From assembly GCA_016719785.1 (NCBI GenBank), contig JADJYJ010000001.1, forward strand, positions 1-64,000: a stretch of 64,000 nucleotides of DNA, in the 5' to 3' direction. The notes under the pieces were generated by a model. It was not told where the DNA came from and did not search any database. It saw only the letters and a list, made by a program, of their open reading frames with translations. The translations under genes were made by a program, and so were the position numbers. This stretch comes from Candidatus Amarolinea dominans (lineage in GTDB: Bacteria > Chloroflexota > Anaerolineae > SSC4 > Amarolineaceae). This document shows, piece after piece, positions 50,587 through 61,784 of this stretch. Within the stretch, counting starts at the first letter, position 1, and the number at the start of each line of letters is the position of its first letter.

Positions 50587-52146
50587 GTGATCAAAGCATA
50601 CCGATCTGAAGCGCCGCTCTTTTACATTGGCGGGCTGGTGCTGGCGATGGGGCTGGCAGGGTTGATGCTGGTTTCGCCGTTCGCGGGGCTGGCGTTGGTG
50701 TTTGCCGCGCTGATGATTACGCTGGCCTGGCTGCGGCCGTTCTATCTGCTGGTGCTGCTGATCCTGGGCTTGCCGTTTCACGTCTTCGCCAGCCGCGCAA
50801 TGGTCGGCTTGTTCAACGTGTCGCAGGGCGCCGTGGAACTGTTCGCCTTCTGGAAAGAAGGCGTGATGGCGCTGCTGATCGGCGTCCTGCTCCTGCGGCG
50901 CCTGTTCGGCCAGGATCGCTTCAAGGTCAGGCTCTATCCGTTCGATCTGGGCCTGGCGTGCATTGCGTTGCTGATGGGCGCGTATATCCTGGTCGGCCCG
51001 CTCTTGAACGTGGGCATCTATGGCTTCCGCAACTACCTGGAACCGCTGGTGATCTTCTATCTCCTGCGCACCGTGCCGGTCAGCCCGCGGCAGTTGCGCT
51101 TCCTGGTGCTGGCGATGCTCGCTGTCTTGGTCGTGATGGCGCTGGTAGGCATCTACCAGGTGGCCTTCTGGAATTTCAATGACCTTTACAACTGGGGCTT
51201 TCGCGAGGCCGACGGTACCATCCCAAATGCGTTCTATACCGCCGAGGTGGAACGCCAGCCACACTTGCGCGCCATTGGCACCGTGACCAGCCCCAACGAG
51301 CTGGGCTTGATGTTGGTGCTGGCCATTGCCCTCGCCCTGGTGTTCGCCCTGCAGTCGCAGCGCCCCCTGTGGCAGCGCGCCGCCTTGCTGACGATCAGCG
51401 CGGTCTGCGGCGTGGCGGTGCTCCTCACCTACTCGCGCAGTTCACTGGTGGGCCTGCTGAGCATGGTGGCCGCGCTGGCCGTGCTGGAAATCGGCCTGCG
51501 CAACCTGGCGCCGGCGCTGCGCTATGCCTTGCGCAGTCCTGGCACGATCCTTGCGCTCATCGCCCTCGCGGCGCTCCTGGTCATCGGCGCCGAACGGGTG
51601 GGTTTGGCGGCGCGCATCACCCGCGGCATCAACCTGAACGACCCCTCAGCCGTCGGCCACCTGGCCTCGTACGAGGCTTCGATCCCCTTCATCCTCGATC
51701 ATCCCCTCGGCATCGGCACCGGCATGGCCGGCCCGCGCGCGCTCAAGTTTTCGGACAAGATCAAAATCGAGCACGTGGAAAGCTCATGGCTGCAGATGAT
51801 GATGGAGATTGGCATTCCCGGCGCCTTGTTTACCCTGACCATCTATCTCATGATGGTCTGGACCCTGCGCGCCGAACGCCGGCGTTGGGGCGGCGCGTAC
51901 GATTCGTCAGTCCTGGCGCGGGCGCTGCCTGGCATGAGCCATCCGGCTGTCGTTGCCGCGGACAACCGCGGCCCAACAGCGCCGGCGCTCGATCCCTTCT
52001 TCGCCGCGGTCAGCATCGCCGGCCAGGCCACCTGGCTGGGCGCGATGGTGGCCTTCACCTTCTTGCCCCTCATGCAGGAGCTGCAGTTGATGGGCTATTT
52101 GTGGATTGTGGCCGCCATCCCGCTGGTGGCGGTGCGCGAACGGTGA
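50587..52146 (+). CDS. O-antigen ligase/polymerase (Wzy/WaaL-like) membrane protein
   Basis: 519 residues with 11-13 TM helices. The external loop typical of the O-antigen ligase family is seen at about 355-395 (SYEASIPFILDHPLGIGTGM AGPRAL, split), followed by the VESSWLQMMMEIGIPGALFT helix. Another conserved feature is TSPNELGLMLVLAIALALV. It would polymerise or ligate repeat units outside the membrane. GTG start 50587; the stop overlaps the following GT2 start (GTGA). Confidence 0.85.
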   Translation: MIKAYRSEAPLFYIGGLVLAMGLAGLMLVSPFAGLALVFAALMITLAWLRPFYLLVLLILGLPFHVFASRAMVGLFNVSQGAVELFAFWKEGVMALLIGVLLLRRLFGQDRFKVRLYPFDLGLACIALLMGAYILVGPLLNVGIYGFRNYLEPLVIFYLLRTVPVSPRQLRFLVLAMLAVLVVMALVGIYQVAFWNFNDLYNWGFREADGTIPNAFYTAEVERQPHLRAIGTVTSPNELGLMLVLAIALALVFALQSQRPLWQRAALLTISAVCGVAVLLTYSRSSLVGLLSMVAALAVLEIGLRNLAPALRYALRSPGTILALIALAALLVIGAERVGLAARITRGINLNDPSAVGHLASYEASIPFILDHPLGIGTGMAGPRALKFSDKIKIEHVESSWLQMMMEIGIPGALFTLTIYLMMVWTLRAERRRWGGAYDSSVLARALPGMSHPAVVAADNRGPTAPALDPFFAAVSIAGQATWLGAMVAFTFLPLMQELQLMGYLWIVAAIPLVAVRER

Positions 52147-53057
52147 GCGCGGCCATGCCTGACACGAGCGCGATCGCAACCGTCATTCTCAACTGGAATG
52201 GCCGTGACACCACGCTGACCTGCGTGCAAACCCTGCTCGACTGCGGCCAGTCGGCGGCCAGCGTGATCGTCGTGGACAACGGCTCGACCGATGACTCGGT
52301 GGCCGCGCTGCGGGCGCGCTTTCCCAGCCTGACCGTGTTGGCCGCTGGCGAAAACCTGGGCTTTGCCCGCGGCAACAACCTGGGCGTGCGTCATGCGCTG
52401 AGCACCCTGGCGCCGGAACTGATCTTCCTGCTCAACAACGACGCCCTCATCAACACCGATACGCTGCCGCGCCTGCACGCGGCCCTGGCCCTCGATGCGC
52501 AGGCCGGCGCGGCCGTGCCCAAGATCTACTTTGGCGATGGCCGGCGCCTGTGGTATGCCGGCGGTCACATGGATTGGGGGATCGGCACGGGCGTGCATCA
52601 GCACAAGGGCGCGTCCGACCACGGTCAGGCGGACACCGCGGGTGTGGTTGACTTTGCGCCGGGCTGTGCGCTGCTCCTGCGCCGCGAGGTCATCGAACCA
52701 GCGGGCGTGTTCGATGAGCGCTATTTCTTCATGGGCGAGGATGTGGACCTCAGCCTGCGCCTGACGCGGGCCGGGCGTCCGCTGCGCTACGTGCCCGGCG
52801 CGACCGTCGTACACCAGGTTGGCGCCAGTTCATCACGCCAGGGCCAGCCCTTCATCTGGTATCACATGACCCGCAACCGCCTGCTGACCGTCAGCAAACA
52901 CGCGACGCCAGGGCAGAAACTGCGCTTTTTCAGCTATTGGCCGCTGCTGTGGGCTTTCAAGGCCGGCCAATTCGCCCTGGCTGGCAACCCCGCCATTGCC
53001 CAGGCCATCGGCCGCGGCGTGCGCGACTTCCAGCGCGGGACGTTCGGGCGGGGATGA
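52143..53057 (+). CDS. Family 2 glycosyltransferase (rhamnosyltransferase-like)
   Basis: 304 residues from GTG 52143 (an ATG at 52155 is an alternative). GT-A features are IATVILNWNGRDTTLTCVQT, VVDNGSTDDS, FLLNNDALI (metal-binding D), DFAPGCALLLRREVI, and FFMGEDVDLSLRL. Its pattern is that of WbbL-like rhamnosyltransferases. It transfers one sugar of the repeat unit. Translation is coupled to the O-antigen ligase/polymerase. Confidence 0.87.
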   Translation: MSAAMPDTSAIATVILNWNGRDTTLTCVQTLLDCGQSAASVIVVDNGSTDDSVAALRARFPSLTVLAAGENLGFARGNNLGVRHALSTLAPELIFLLNNDALINTDTLPRLHAALALDAQAGAAVPKIYFGDGRRLWYAGGHMDWGIGTGVHQHKGASDHGQADTAGVVDFAPGCALLLRREVIEPAGVFDERYFFMGEDVDLSLRLTRAGRPLRYVPGATVVHQVGASSSRQGQPFIWYHMTRNRLLTVSKHATPGQKLRFFSYWPLLWAFKAGQFALAGNPAIAQAIGRGVRDFQRGTFGRG

Positions 53058-53145
53058 AGGAATAAGGAATGCTTGACGCTTCTCTTGAGCGGTGATAGAA
53101 TCGAGCCAGAAACGCTGATCGGCTGTACTTCCAGGAGATTTCGAC

Positions 53146-53889
53146 ATGACTGTGCGAACACTTGACCGCGTACCACGACCTTCCCCATCGCCCCTGCGCC
53201 CTTTGCGGGGGCCGGCAATGATACCGCCGCTGAATGCCGGCGATCGTTTGACGCGACCGGAATTCGAGCGCCGTTACCAGGCCCATCCCGAACTCAACAA
53301 GGCTGAACTCATCGAAGGAGTCGTCCATATGCCATCGCCTGTTCATTTCGCTCTACACGGCAAACCCCATGTGGCTATTATTGCCTGGCTGGCGCTCTAC
53401 TGTGCCGCAACCCCCGGTGTGGTCGGCGCCGACAATACGACGGTGCGGCTGGACTACGAGAATGTCGTTCAGCCTGACGCGCTCTTGCGCCTGGAGTCGG
53501 CCCTGGGCGGCCGCTCGCACGTGACCGAAGATGACTATCTCGCCGGCCCCCCGGAACTGGTGGTGGAGATTGCCGCCAGCAGCGCTTCGTACGATTTGCA
53601 CAACAAACACCGCGTCTACGCGGCCAACGCCGTGCCCGAATACCTGGTGGCTCAGGCCTACGAACAGCGTGTAGACTGGTTCATATTGCGCGAAGGCGTC
53701 TACGAGCCGTTGCAGCCCGACGCCGATGGCATCCTGCGCAGCGAGGTGTTTCCAGGACTCTGGTTGCCCGCGGATGCGCTGTGGGCCGGCGACCTGGCGA
53801 CGATGCTGGCAGTCGTGCAGCAGGGCCTGGCTTCCCCGGAGCATGCAAGTTACGTCGCCGGCCTGCGTGCGCGCCAACCCAGGCCATAA
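53146..53889 (+). CDS. Uma2 family endonuclease-like protein (DUF820)
   Basis: 247 residues; AGGAGA precedes the ATG. The PD-(D/E)XK-like signature of Uma2 is present: LTRPEFERRYQAHPELNKAE LIEGVVHM (split; Glu near 51-54), VQPDALLRL (Asp near 106), and PPELVVEIAASS (Glu near 143). These proteins are abundant in Chloroflexi and Cyanobacteria; their biological role is unknown. The gene interrupts the polysaccharide locus and has its own 88-nt upstream gap, so it may be an insertion. Confidence 0.85.
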   Translation: MTVRTLDRVPRPSPSPLRPLRGPAMIPPLNAGDRLTRPEFERRYQAHPELNKAELIEGVVHMPSPVHFALHGKPHVAIIAWLALYCAATPGVVGADNTTVRLDYENVVQPDALLRLESALGGRSHVTEDDYLAGPPELVVEIAASSASYDLHNKHRVYAANAVPEYLVAQAYEQRVDWFILREGVYEPLQPDADGILRSEVFPGLWLPADALWAGDLATMLAVVQQGLASPEHASYVAGLRARQPRP

Positions 53890-53937
53890 TCTGCAAGTTT
53901 TCCAGCACTGAGTCTGTATTCCTCCCGAGAAACAACA

Positions 53938-55715
53938 ATGACCACTACACGTCGTACAACTGGCAATGATGCGGGCAAAGTCATTATCACGCCTGCCTTC
54001 GACGAACCCTTGCCGGAGTTCAATGAACTAATCATGTCATCTTCACCAAACCGTATTCTGATCATCGGCCTCGACGCGGCCACATTCTGGTTGATTGACC
54101 CCTGGATGCAGGAGCAGAAGCTGCCCACCCTGGCCCGTATCCAGGCGCAAGGCGCACGCGCGGAGCTGCGTTCCAGCATCCCCTACGTCAGCGGGCCGGC
54201 CTGGGTCTCCTTTGCCACCGGCAAAAACCCCGGCAAGCATGGCTACTTCGATTTTGCGCGGCGCAAGCCCGGCGACTATGGCGTCGAACTGGTCAACGCC
54301 GCCCATGTCATGGCGCCCACCCTCTGGCAGCTCCTGAGTGAGGCCGGTCAGCGCGTGGCGGTTATGAACTGCCCGGTAACCTATCCACCCAAACCGGTCA
54401 ACGGTGTGCTGGTCGGCGACATGCTGACGCCCAGCCCCAAGAGCCAGTTCACCTACCCGCCGGAGTTGCGCGAGGAGCTGTACGCGGCCGTGCCCGACTA
54501 TCTGATCGAATCGGCCGAGGCCAGCGCCGACCGCGTGGCGACTAAAGCGACAGTCGCGGCCAATGTGCGCCAGGGCACCACCAACCGTGCGCTGGCGACG
54601 CGCTTTCTGATGGAAAAAGTACCGGATTGGGACTTCATGCACGTGGTCTACTCCGAGACCGACCGCATCATGACCTACCTCTGGGATGACATGGACTCCA
54701 GCCATCCCCGACACGACCCCGCGCTGGCCGGCCGCTTTGGCGGCGAGATCGAGCACCACTACCGCCAGGCAGACGCCATCCTGGGCGACCTGCTGCGTGA
54801 TGTGGTGGAGCCTGGCGGCAACACCCTCCTCTTCGTCATGTCCGATCACGGCTTTGGCGGCGTTCATCGCTTTTTCTATCCCAACGTCTGGCTGCAGCAG
54901 GAAGGCTACCTGGCGCTCAAGGGCGGGCGCGGCAGCGCGGGCGCGCAGGCCATCCGCGGCGTGCGCAGCCTGCTCAAGTCGCTGGGCCTGGCCCACCTGG
55001 CGCGCCAGACCCTGCGCCGCCTGCTGCCCGGTTGGGGCACGGCCGGCAAACTGCGCGAATTCGCCTTCACCAGCTCCGTGGACTGGAGCCAGACGCGCGC
55101 GTTCTGGGCGTCGGACAACGGCGTCACCCTCAACGTGCGCGGGCGTGAGCCGGCCGGCATCGTCGCGCCCGGCGCGGAATATGAGGCGCTGCGCGAGGAG
55201 ATCAAGGCCCGGCTGCTGGCCCTGCGCGAACCGCAGACGGGCGAGCGGGTCGTGGCGGAAGTCTGGAAGCGCGAAGAAATTTACAGCGGCCCGTATGTGG
55301 ACTGGAGCCCGGACCTGCGCGTCATCTGGCAAGAGTACCCGGAGCAGAAGCGCACCTATTTCAGCGCCGGCGAACCGTGGGCCGACGCGGCCTTTGCCTA
55401 CGCCGGGCAGACCGGCGACCACGCACGCGACGGCATTCTCTACGCATTTGGCCCCGGCGTGCGGCAAGGCGTGCGCCTGCCGCGGCTGAGCATCATGGAC
55501 CTGGCGCCAACGGTTCTCTGGCTGCGCGGCCTGCCCGTGCCGGAGGACATGGACGGCCGCGTCCTGACCGACCTGTTCGAGTCAGACTTCGTCGCCAGCC
55601 ATCCCGTGCTGCACGGCGCGGCCACCGGCAGCCTGACGCCCGCGGCCGCCGCTGAACTTTCGGCCGAGGACGAAGAAGCCCTCGCCGACCGCCTGCGCGG
55701 CCTGGGTTACATCGG

Positions 55716-55719
<4 letters not shown>
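53938..55719 (+). CDS. Alkaline-phosphatase-superfamily protein, paralog 3, with altered metal site
   Basis: 593 residues from ATG 53938, although the conserved part begins near MSSSPNRILIIGLDAATFWL, so ATG 54034 is also possible. SDHGFG and GDH (TGDHARDGILYAFGP) are conserved. The nucleophile position is Ser85 (PYVSGPAWVSFATG) where the other two paralogs have Thr, and the D-x3-H motif reads D242-R-I-M-T246, so the histidine ligand is missing. It ends DRLRGLGYIG. The change predicts reduced or different metal binding. The stop overlaps the next GT4 start (ATGA). Confidence 0.8.
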
Positions 55720-56933
<1,214 letters not shown>

Positions 56934-56939
56934 CGAACC

Positions 56940-58961
56940 ATGGACGATGACAGGAATCAACATTCGGCCTGTGGCCTGGCCGCCGTGACGCGGCGTGACT
57001 TTCTCAAGCTGGGCGCGGTGGTGGCGGTGGACAGCCTGCTGCTGGGGCGGCTGTTTGCCGCCGCGCGCGTGCTGGCGCTGCCGCTGGATGCCACGCCCAC
57101 GCCCACGCCCGCGCCGCCGCCCTCACCTACCCCGCTGCCCAACTTCGATGGCGAGGGTCGCATCACGATCGAGCCAAACCAGGGCCTGGTGGTCATGCAC
57201 CACTACACCCTGCGCATCACGTTCATCATCGGGCCGCACGGCATGAAAGCTGGGGGCCGTTTTCGCTTCGTCATCCCGCCTGGCTTGCCCGCCAATGCCT
57301 GGTGGTCACCCCCGCAGGTGAACGAGCCGCAAGGGGCTGGCTTCACGACGGTCAGTTGGCAGAGCCACGCGCCGGCGCGGGTCAAACTGGAACAGATCTC
57401 ACGCGGGCTGCACATCCTGTTGGCTGCTGGTGAGCTGCAAGCCAACGACACGATCACGCTGACCTACGGCGATACGCGGCGCGGTTCACCGGGCGCGCGG
57501 GTACAGCGCACAGCCGCCGCGGGCGTGGCCTTCCACGTGGCGTCCGATGTGGATGGCAACGATAAATTTCGCCTGCTCAGCGCCGTACCCACCATCACCA
57601 CCGTGCCGGGCGCGCCGGTCGAGATCTACCTGGCCGCGCCTTCGCAGGCGCGCACCGGTCAGCCGTTCACTGTGCGCGTGGCCGTGCTCGATTTCTACAG
57701 GAACGCGGTCAGCGATTTTCAGGGCGCCATCAGGCTGCGCAGCCGCGGCCCGCAGGTTACGGCGCCGGCAACCATCACGCTGACGCCGGCGGATGGCGGC
57801 AGCAAGACCTTCAGCGTGACGCCGCGTCAGGCCGGCGTGCTTTCGTTCGACGCGCAAACGGCCGCGGCGCTCGCCGGCGCAGGCAATCCGACCCTGATAC
57901 ATGATGAGAAGCCGGCCTTCACCTTACTCTGGGGCGACATTCACGGCCACACCGCCCGCTCGGATGGCGGCGGCGTGCCGGCCGCTTATTATCGCTATGC
58001 GCGTGACGTAGCGGGCCTGGACTTCGCCGCCTTGACCGATCATGACGACATGCTGGACGATGCCGAATGGGCTGAGTCCAAGCGCGTGACCAACAGCTTC
58101 GATGAACCTGGGCGCTTTTCGACCTTGCTGGCCTACGAGTGGACGCACTGGGTTCATGGGCATCGCTGTGTCTACTTCGCGGGCGACGACGCGCCCATTT
58201 TTCGGCGCACCACACCACCAACGGACACCCCGGCCGGCCTGTGGGCGGCGCTGCGGCGCAGCGGCGCGGCCGTGATGACCATCGCCCATCATACGCGCGG
58301 CCTGCGCGGCGCCTTCAATGGCGGCCAGGCTGAGATTGACTGGCACGCGTTCCCGCCGCCGCCTGACCTGGAACGCCTGGTGGAGACCTATTCGATTCAT
58401 GGGCACTGCGAAAATGAAGAACTGGCTGGCCCGGATTTCAACGGGCGCAAGGGTTTTGTCCAGGATGCCCTGCGCCAGGGCTTGCATCTCGGCCTGATGG
58501 CCTCTGGTGACGATCACAGCGGGCATCCGGGCTTTGGGCCTGGAGCGCATGGCGAGCCGGCCGGTCTGCTGGGCGTCCTGGCGCGGGCCAATACGCGCGC
58601 GGCGATCTGGGAAGCCTTGCAGTCGCGGCGGGTCATCGGCACGACCGGGCCGCGCATCGTGCTCGATTTTCAGGCCGACGGGCATGGGGTGGGCGAGGAA
58701 TTCGACATCCTGGCTACAGCCCCGTCGCCGCGTTTCGTGGCCCGCGCCTGGGGTACGGCCCCATTGGCGCGTTTCGAACTGCTGCGCGACGCCGTCACCA
58801 TCCATGAAGCCGCCGTGGAAGGCGCGCTGAGCGCCGTGCTGGAAGCAGCGCACGATGAACCGACGGGGAGCGCCCACTCCTATTATGTCCGGTTGACACA
58901 AATAGATGGTCATATGGCTTGGGCGGGGCCGATTTGGGTCAGGCGAGGTATCAGACTTTGA
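56940..58961 (+). CDS. Tat-exported DUF3604/PHP-like metallohydrolase
   Basis: 673 residues. A twin-arginine motif TRRDFLKLGAVVAVDSLLLG (residues 17-36) is followed by a PTPTPAPPPSPTP spacer. Beta domains occupy about 70-330. The DUF3604 core starts FTLLWGDIHGHTARSDGGGV near 325 and continues with AALTDHDDMLDD, TIAHHTRGL and MASGDDHSGHPG, all metal-binding PHP-type residues. It acts outside the membrane after folding in the cytoplasm. The substrate is unknown. It lies 6 nt after the GT4 gene within the polysaccharide locus, so phosphoester or sugar trimming is a possible role. Confidence 0.82.
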   Translation: MDDDRNQHSACGLAAVTRRDFLKLGAVVAVDSLLLGRLFAAARVLALPLDATPTPTPAPPPSPTPLPNFDGEGRITIEPNQGLVVMHHYTLRITFIIGPHGMKAGGRFRFVIPPGLPANAWWSPPQVNEPQGAGFTTVSWQSHAPARVKLEQISRGLHILLAAGELQANDTITLTYGDTRRGSPGARVQRTAAAGVAFHVASDVDGNDKFRLLSAVPTITTVPGAPVEIYLAAPSQARTGQPFTVRVAVLDFYRNAVSDFQGAIRLRSRGPQVTAPATITLTPADGGSKTFSVTPRQAGVLSFDAQTAAALAGAGNPTLIHDEKPAFTLLWGDIHGHTARSDGGGVPAAYYRYARDVAGLDFAALTDHDDMLDDAEWAESKRVTNSFDEPGRFSTLLAYEWTHWVHGHRCVYFAGDDAPIFRRTTPPTDTPAGLWAALRRSGAAVMTIAHHTRGLRGAFNGGQAEIDWHAFPPPPDLERLVETYSIHGHCENEELAGPDFNGRKGFVQDALRQGLHLGLMASGDDHSGHPGFGPGAHGEPAGLLGVLARANTRAAIWEALQSRRVIGTTGPRIVLDFQADGHGVGEEFDILATAPSPRFVARAWGTAPLARFELLRDAVTIHEAAVEGALSAVLEAAHDEPTGSAHSYYVRLTQIDGHMAWAGPIWVRRGIRL

Positions 58962-59061
58962 CGAAGTGTCAAGCTAATGGCAAAATAGCGACGTCTGTGT
59001 TTTCACCCGTCCAACCGATTACCCGGCATCTGCTGCCGGACGAGAAAAAGGTGTTGTTGGC

Positions 59062-60192
59062 ATGAAAATTGCTATGCTGGGCACGCGCGGCGTGCCGGCA
59101 AGCTACAGTGGCTTCGAGACGTGCGTCGAGCAACTTGGCAGTCGCCTGGTAGAACGGGGCCATGAGGTCACGGTCTACTGCCGCAGCCATCATGTGGCCT
59201 ATGACCAGCCGACCTACAAGGGCATGCGTCTCGTCAAGTTGCCGACCGTCAAAAACAAATACCTGGACACGATCGTCCACTCCTTTCTTTCCAGCCTGCA
59301 TGCGCTCGGACAGGGGTATGACATCGTGCTCTACTTCATTGCCGGCAACAGCCTGGTCTCCTGGATTCCACGCCTGGCCGGGCAGACCAGCATTCTCAAC
59401 GTGGACGGCCTGGATTGGAAGCGCGCCAAATGGCCGCCGCTGGCCAAGCGCTATATCCAGTTTGCTGAGCGCATGGCCACCGTGCTGCCCAACGCCTTTC
59501 TGACCGATAGCCGGGTGGTGCAGCAGTTCTATCGCGACACCTATCACGCCGACTCGCCCTACATTGCTTATGGCGCAGAGCTGCCCATCCGGCCGGCCGG
59601 GGCGCAGTTGGCCCAGTGGGGTCTGGAGGCGCGGCGTTATGTGCTGTTCGTCGGCCGTCTGGTGCCAGAAAACTGCGCCGATCACCTGGTGCAGGCCTTC
59701 CAGGCCCTGAACACCGACATGAAGTGCGTCATCGTGGGCGATGCACCGTACGCCGCAGAGTACATTACGCGCCTCAAGGCGGTGCGTGACCCACGCATCA
59801 TTTTCACCGGCTACTGCTTTGGTGAAGGCTACTGGGAACTGACGTCCAACGCCTACCTCTTTGTCGAGACCTCCGGCGTCGGCGGCACCCATCCGGCGTT
59901 GGTGGAGGCCATGGCCTTTGGCAACTGCGTCGTGGCCCACGACACCGCGGAAAACCAGGAGACGATAGACGAAGCCGGCTTCGTCTACGATGGAGCCAGC
60001 GGCGCGTCAGCGTTGGCGCCGCGCCTGCAACAACTGTTGGATGATCCGGCGTTGGTCGCAGTCTATCGGCAGAAAGCCGCCGCGCGGGCTGCGGCTTATT
60101 ACAGTTGGGAAAAGGTGACAGACGACTACGAAGCCTTATTCAAGAGACTCCGGCCTGTGGTTGCGACCTCGGTCGCCGGTCGTCCTGAATAG
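59062..60192 (+). CDS. DUF1972-type family 4 glycosyltransferase
   Basis: 376 residues. The N-terminal motif KIAMLGTRGVPASYSGFETC VEQLG (split) marks the DUF1972 rhamnosyl/glucosyltransferase group. The C-terminal part has VLFVGRLVPENCADHLVQAF and YLFVETSGVGGTHPALVEAM (E-x7-E region). It probably adds the second sugar after the initiating transferase encoded next. There is about 100 nt of untranslated sequence before it with no clear promoter. Confidence 0.87.
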   Translation: MKIAMLGTRGVPASYSGFETCVEQLGSRLVERGHEVTVYCRSHHVAYDQPTYKGMRLVKLPTVKNKYLDTIVHSFLSSLHALGQGYDIVLYFIAGNSLVSWIPRLAGQTSILNVDGLDWKRAKWPPLAKRYIQFAERMATVLPNAFLTDSRVVQQFYRDTYHADSPYIAYGAELPIRPAGAQLAQWGLEARRYVLFVGRLVPENCADHLVQAFQALNTDMKCVIVGDAPYAAEYITRLKAVRDPRIIFTGYCFGEGYWELTSNAYLFVETSGVGGTHPALVEAMAFGNCVVAHDTAENQETIDEAGFVYDGASGASALAPRLQQLLDDPALVAVYRQKAAARAAAYYSWEKVTDDYEALFKRLRPVVATSVAGRPE

Positions 60193-60240
60193 CAATCGCT
60201 AAAAGGCTTTTCACAAATCCGTTTGTTACATGGAGACACT

Positions 60241-61656
60241 ATGCGTAGATACTATCAATCGAACTATGTCCTGTTCCTCGCCGCTGCGGACCTGATTTTG
60301 ACCTGCATTTCGTTGTTTCTTGCCAGCCAGGCTCGCCTGATTCTACCCTACGGGGTGCTCCTGACCGAAAAAATGGTCATGCTGCCTCTGTTGGTCTACG
60401 CGGCTGCCGTAATCATCTGGGGAATCAATTTTGTGCTGTTCTCTGTCTACGACCGGCGGCGTTTGCTGCGCTTCTTGGACGAGGCCCAGATGGTGACCGC
60501 GGCTGTCGCCATGTCGAACCTGGTGCTGGCCGGTCTGCTCTACCTCACCTATCGCGATGTGCCACGCCTGCTGTTTGTCTACTTTGTCGTACTCGACGTC
60601 TTCTTCCTGCTCATGTTGCGCATCACCTTACGCGTCGGTTTTCGCCTGGCCGGGGCGCGGCGCATGCAGGAAGTGCGCGTGCTGATCGTGGGCGCCGGCA
60701 AGGTGGGCTGCCAGGTGGCGCAAGAAATACAGGCTCAAAGCTGGACCGGCCTGACCCTCATCGGCTATCTCGATGACGACCCGGCCAAGCAGGTCAGCAT
60801 GCGTGAGGGCGCGCCGGTGCTGGGGCCATTGACGGCCGCTAACCGCCTGGTGCAGAGTCAGCGCATTGATGAGGTCATCCTCGCGCTGCCGTTGCGCGCC
60901 CACGGCCCGTTGGAGGACCTGGTCCTGGCCCTGCAAACGCTGCCGGTGCGGGTGCGCGTGGTGCCCGATTTCTTCGACCTGGCGATTTTCCGCGCCACTA
61001 TCGAGGACTTCGGCGGCATCCCGCTGATCGGTCTGCGCGACCCTGCCATTGACGGCTACAACCGCACGATCAAGCGTTTCTTCGACCTGCTGATCGCCAC
61101 ACTCGGCCTCCTGGTCATCTGGCCGTTCATGCTGCTGCTGGCGGTGGCTGTCAAGCTCGATTCACCTGGTCCGGTCTTCTTCAAGCAGTCGCGTGTCGGC
61201 GAAAATGCGCGTCTGTTCACCATGATTAAATTCCGCTCGATGGTCGTGGACGCTGAGAAACGCCAGGCCGAAGTGCTCAAAACCACGGACGCCGGAGCCG
61301 TCTTACACAAGACCGCCGATGATCCACGCATTACGCGTGTGGGCCACTTCATTCGCCGCACCAGCCTGGACGAGCTGCCCCAGTTGTTCAACGTGCTCAA
61401 GGGCGACATGAGCCTGGTAGGCCCGCGCCCCGAACTGCCCTTCCTGGTGGAGCGCTATGAACGTTGGCAGCGCCAGCGCTTCGCCGTCCCGCCGGGGATG
61501 ACCGGCTGGTGGCAGATCAACGGCCGCAGCGACAAGCTGATGCACCTGCACACGGAGGACGACCTGTACTACATCCGCAACTACTCGCCATTGCTTGATT
61601 TGCAGATTCTCTGGCGTACCATTGGGGTTATTTTGCGCGGTCACGGCGCCTACTGA
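60241..61656 (+). CDS. Polyprenyl glycosylphosphotransferase initiating polysaccharide synthesis
   Basis: 471 residues starting MRRYYQSNYVLFLAAADLIL; GGAGA lies before ATG 60241. Four N-terminal TM helices, a CoA-binding-like cytoplasmic fold (VLIVGAGKVGCQVAQEI near 140) and the C-terminal transferase domain from about 285 (FFDLLIATLGLLVIWPFMLL, KFRSMVVDAEKR, DELPQLFNVLKGDMSLVGPR, PPGMTGWWQINGRSD). It transfers a sugar-1-phosphate to undecaprenyl phosphate, the first step of the pathway. It is the last gene of the locus. Confidence 0.93.
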   Translation: MRRYYQSNYVLFLAAADLILTCISLFLASQARLILPYGVLLTEKMVMLPLLVYAAAVIIWGINFVLFSVYDRRRLLRFLDEAQMVTAAVAMSNLVLAGLLYLTYRDVPRLLFVYFVVLDVFFLLMLRITLRVGFRLAGARRMQEVRVLIVGAGKVGCQVAQEIQAQSWTGLTLIGYLDDDPAKQVSMREGAPVLGPLTAANRLVQSQRIDEVILALPLRAHGPLEDLVLALQTLPVRVRVVPDFFDLAIFRATIEDFGGIPLIGLRDPAIDGYNRTIKRFFDLLIATLGLLVIWPFMLLLAVAVKLDSPGPVFFKQSRVGENARLFTMIKFRSMVVDAEKRQAEVLKTTDAGAVLHKTADDPRITRVGHFIRRTSLDELPQLFNVLKGDMSLVGPRPELPFLVERYERWQRQRFAVPPGMTGWWQINGRSDKLMHLHTEDDLYYIRNYSPLLDLQILWRTIGVILRGHGAY

Positions 61657-61784
61657 GGGGCTTGTGCCGCAGGACTACCCAAACGAAGTATTGCTATCCC
61701 CGACCGATTGTGTTATTTTGGACACTGTAAGCGCAAGACCTTTCACCATGTTGCGCACATAGTTGTCCTGGAGGAAAATAATCA

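Noticed and set aside
48787..51264. 825-codon open frame on the minus strand
   Set aside because: It lies antisense to the phosphatase paralog and O-antigen ligase genes, has a composition typical of a GC-rich shadow frame (many Gln, His, Arg) and shows no recognisable motif.
53146..53889. Uma2 protein as a restriction or mobile endonuclease
   Set aside because: The family is widespread in this type of genome without mobile features, and no terminal repeats or duplication surround the gene.
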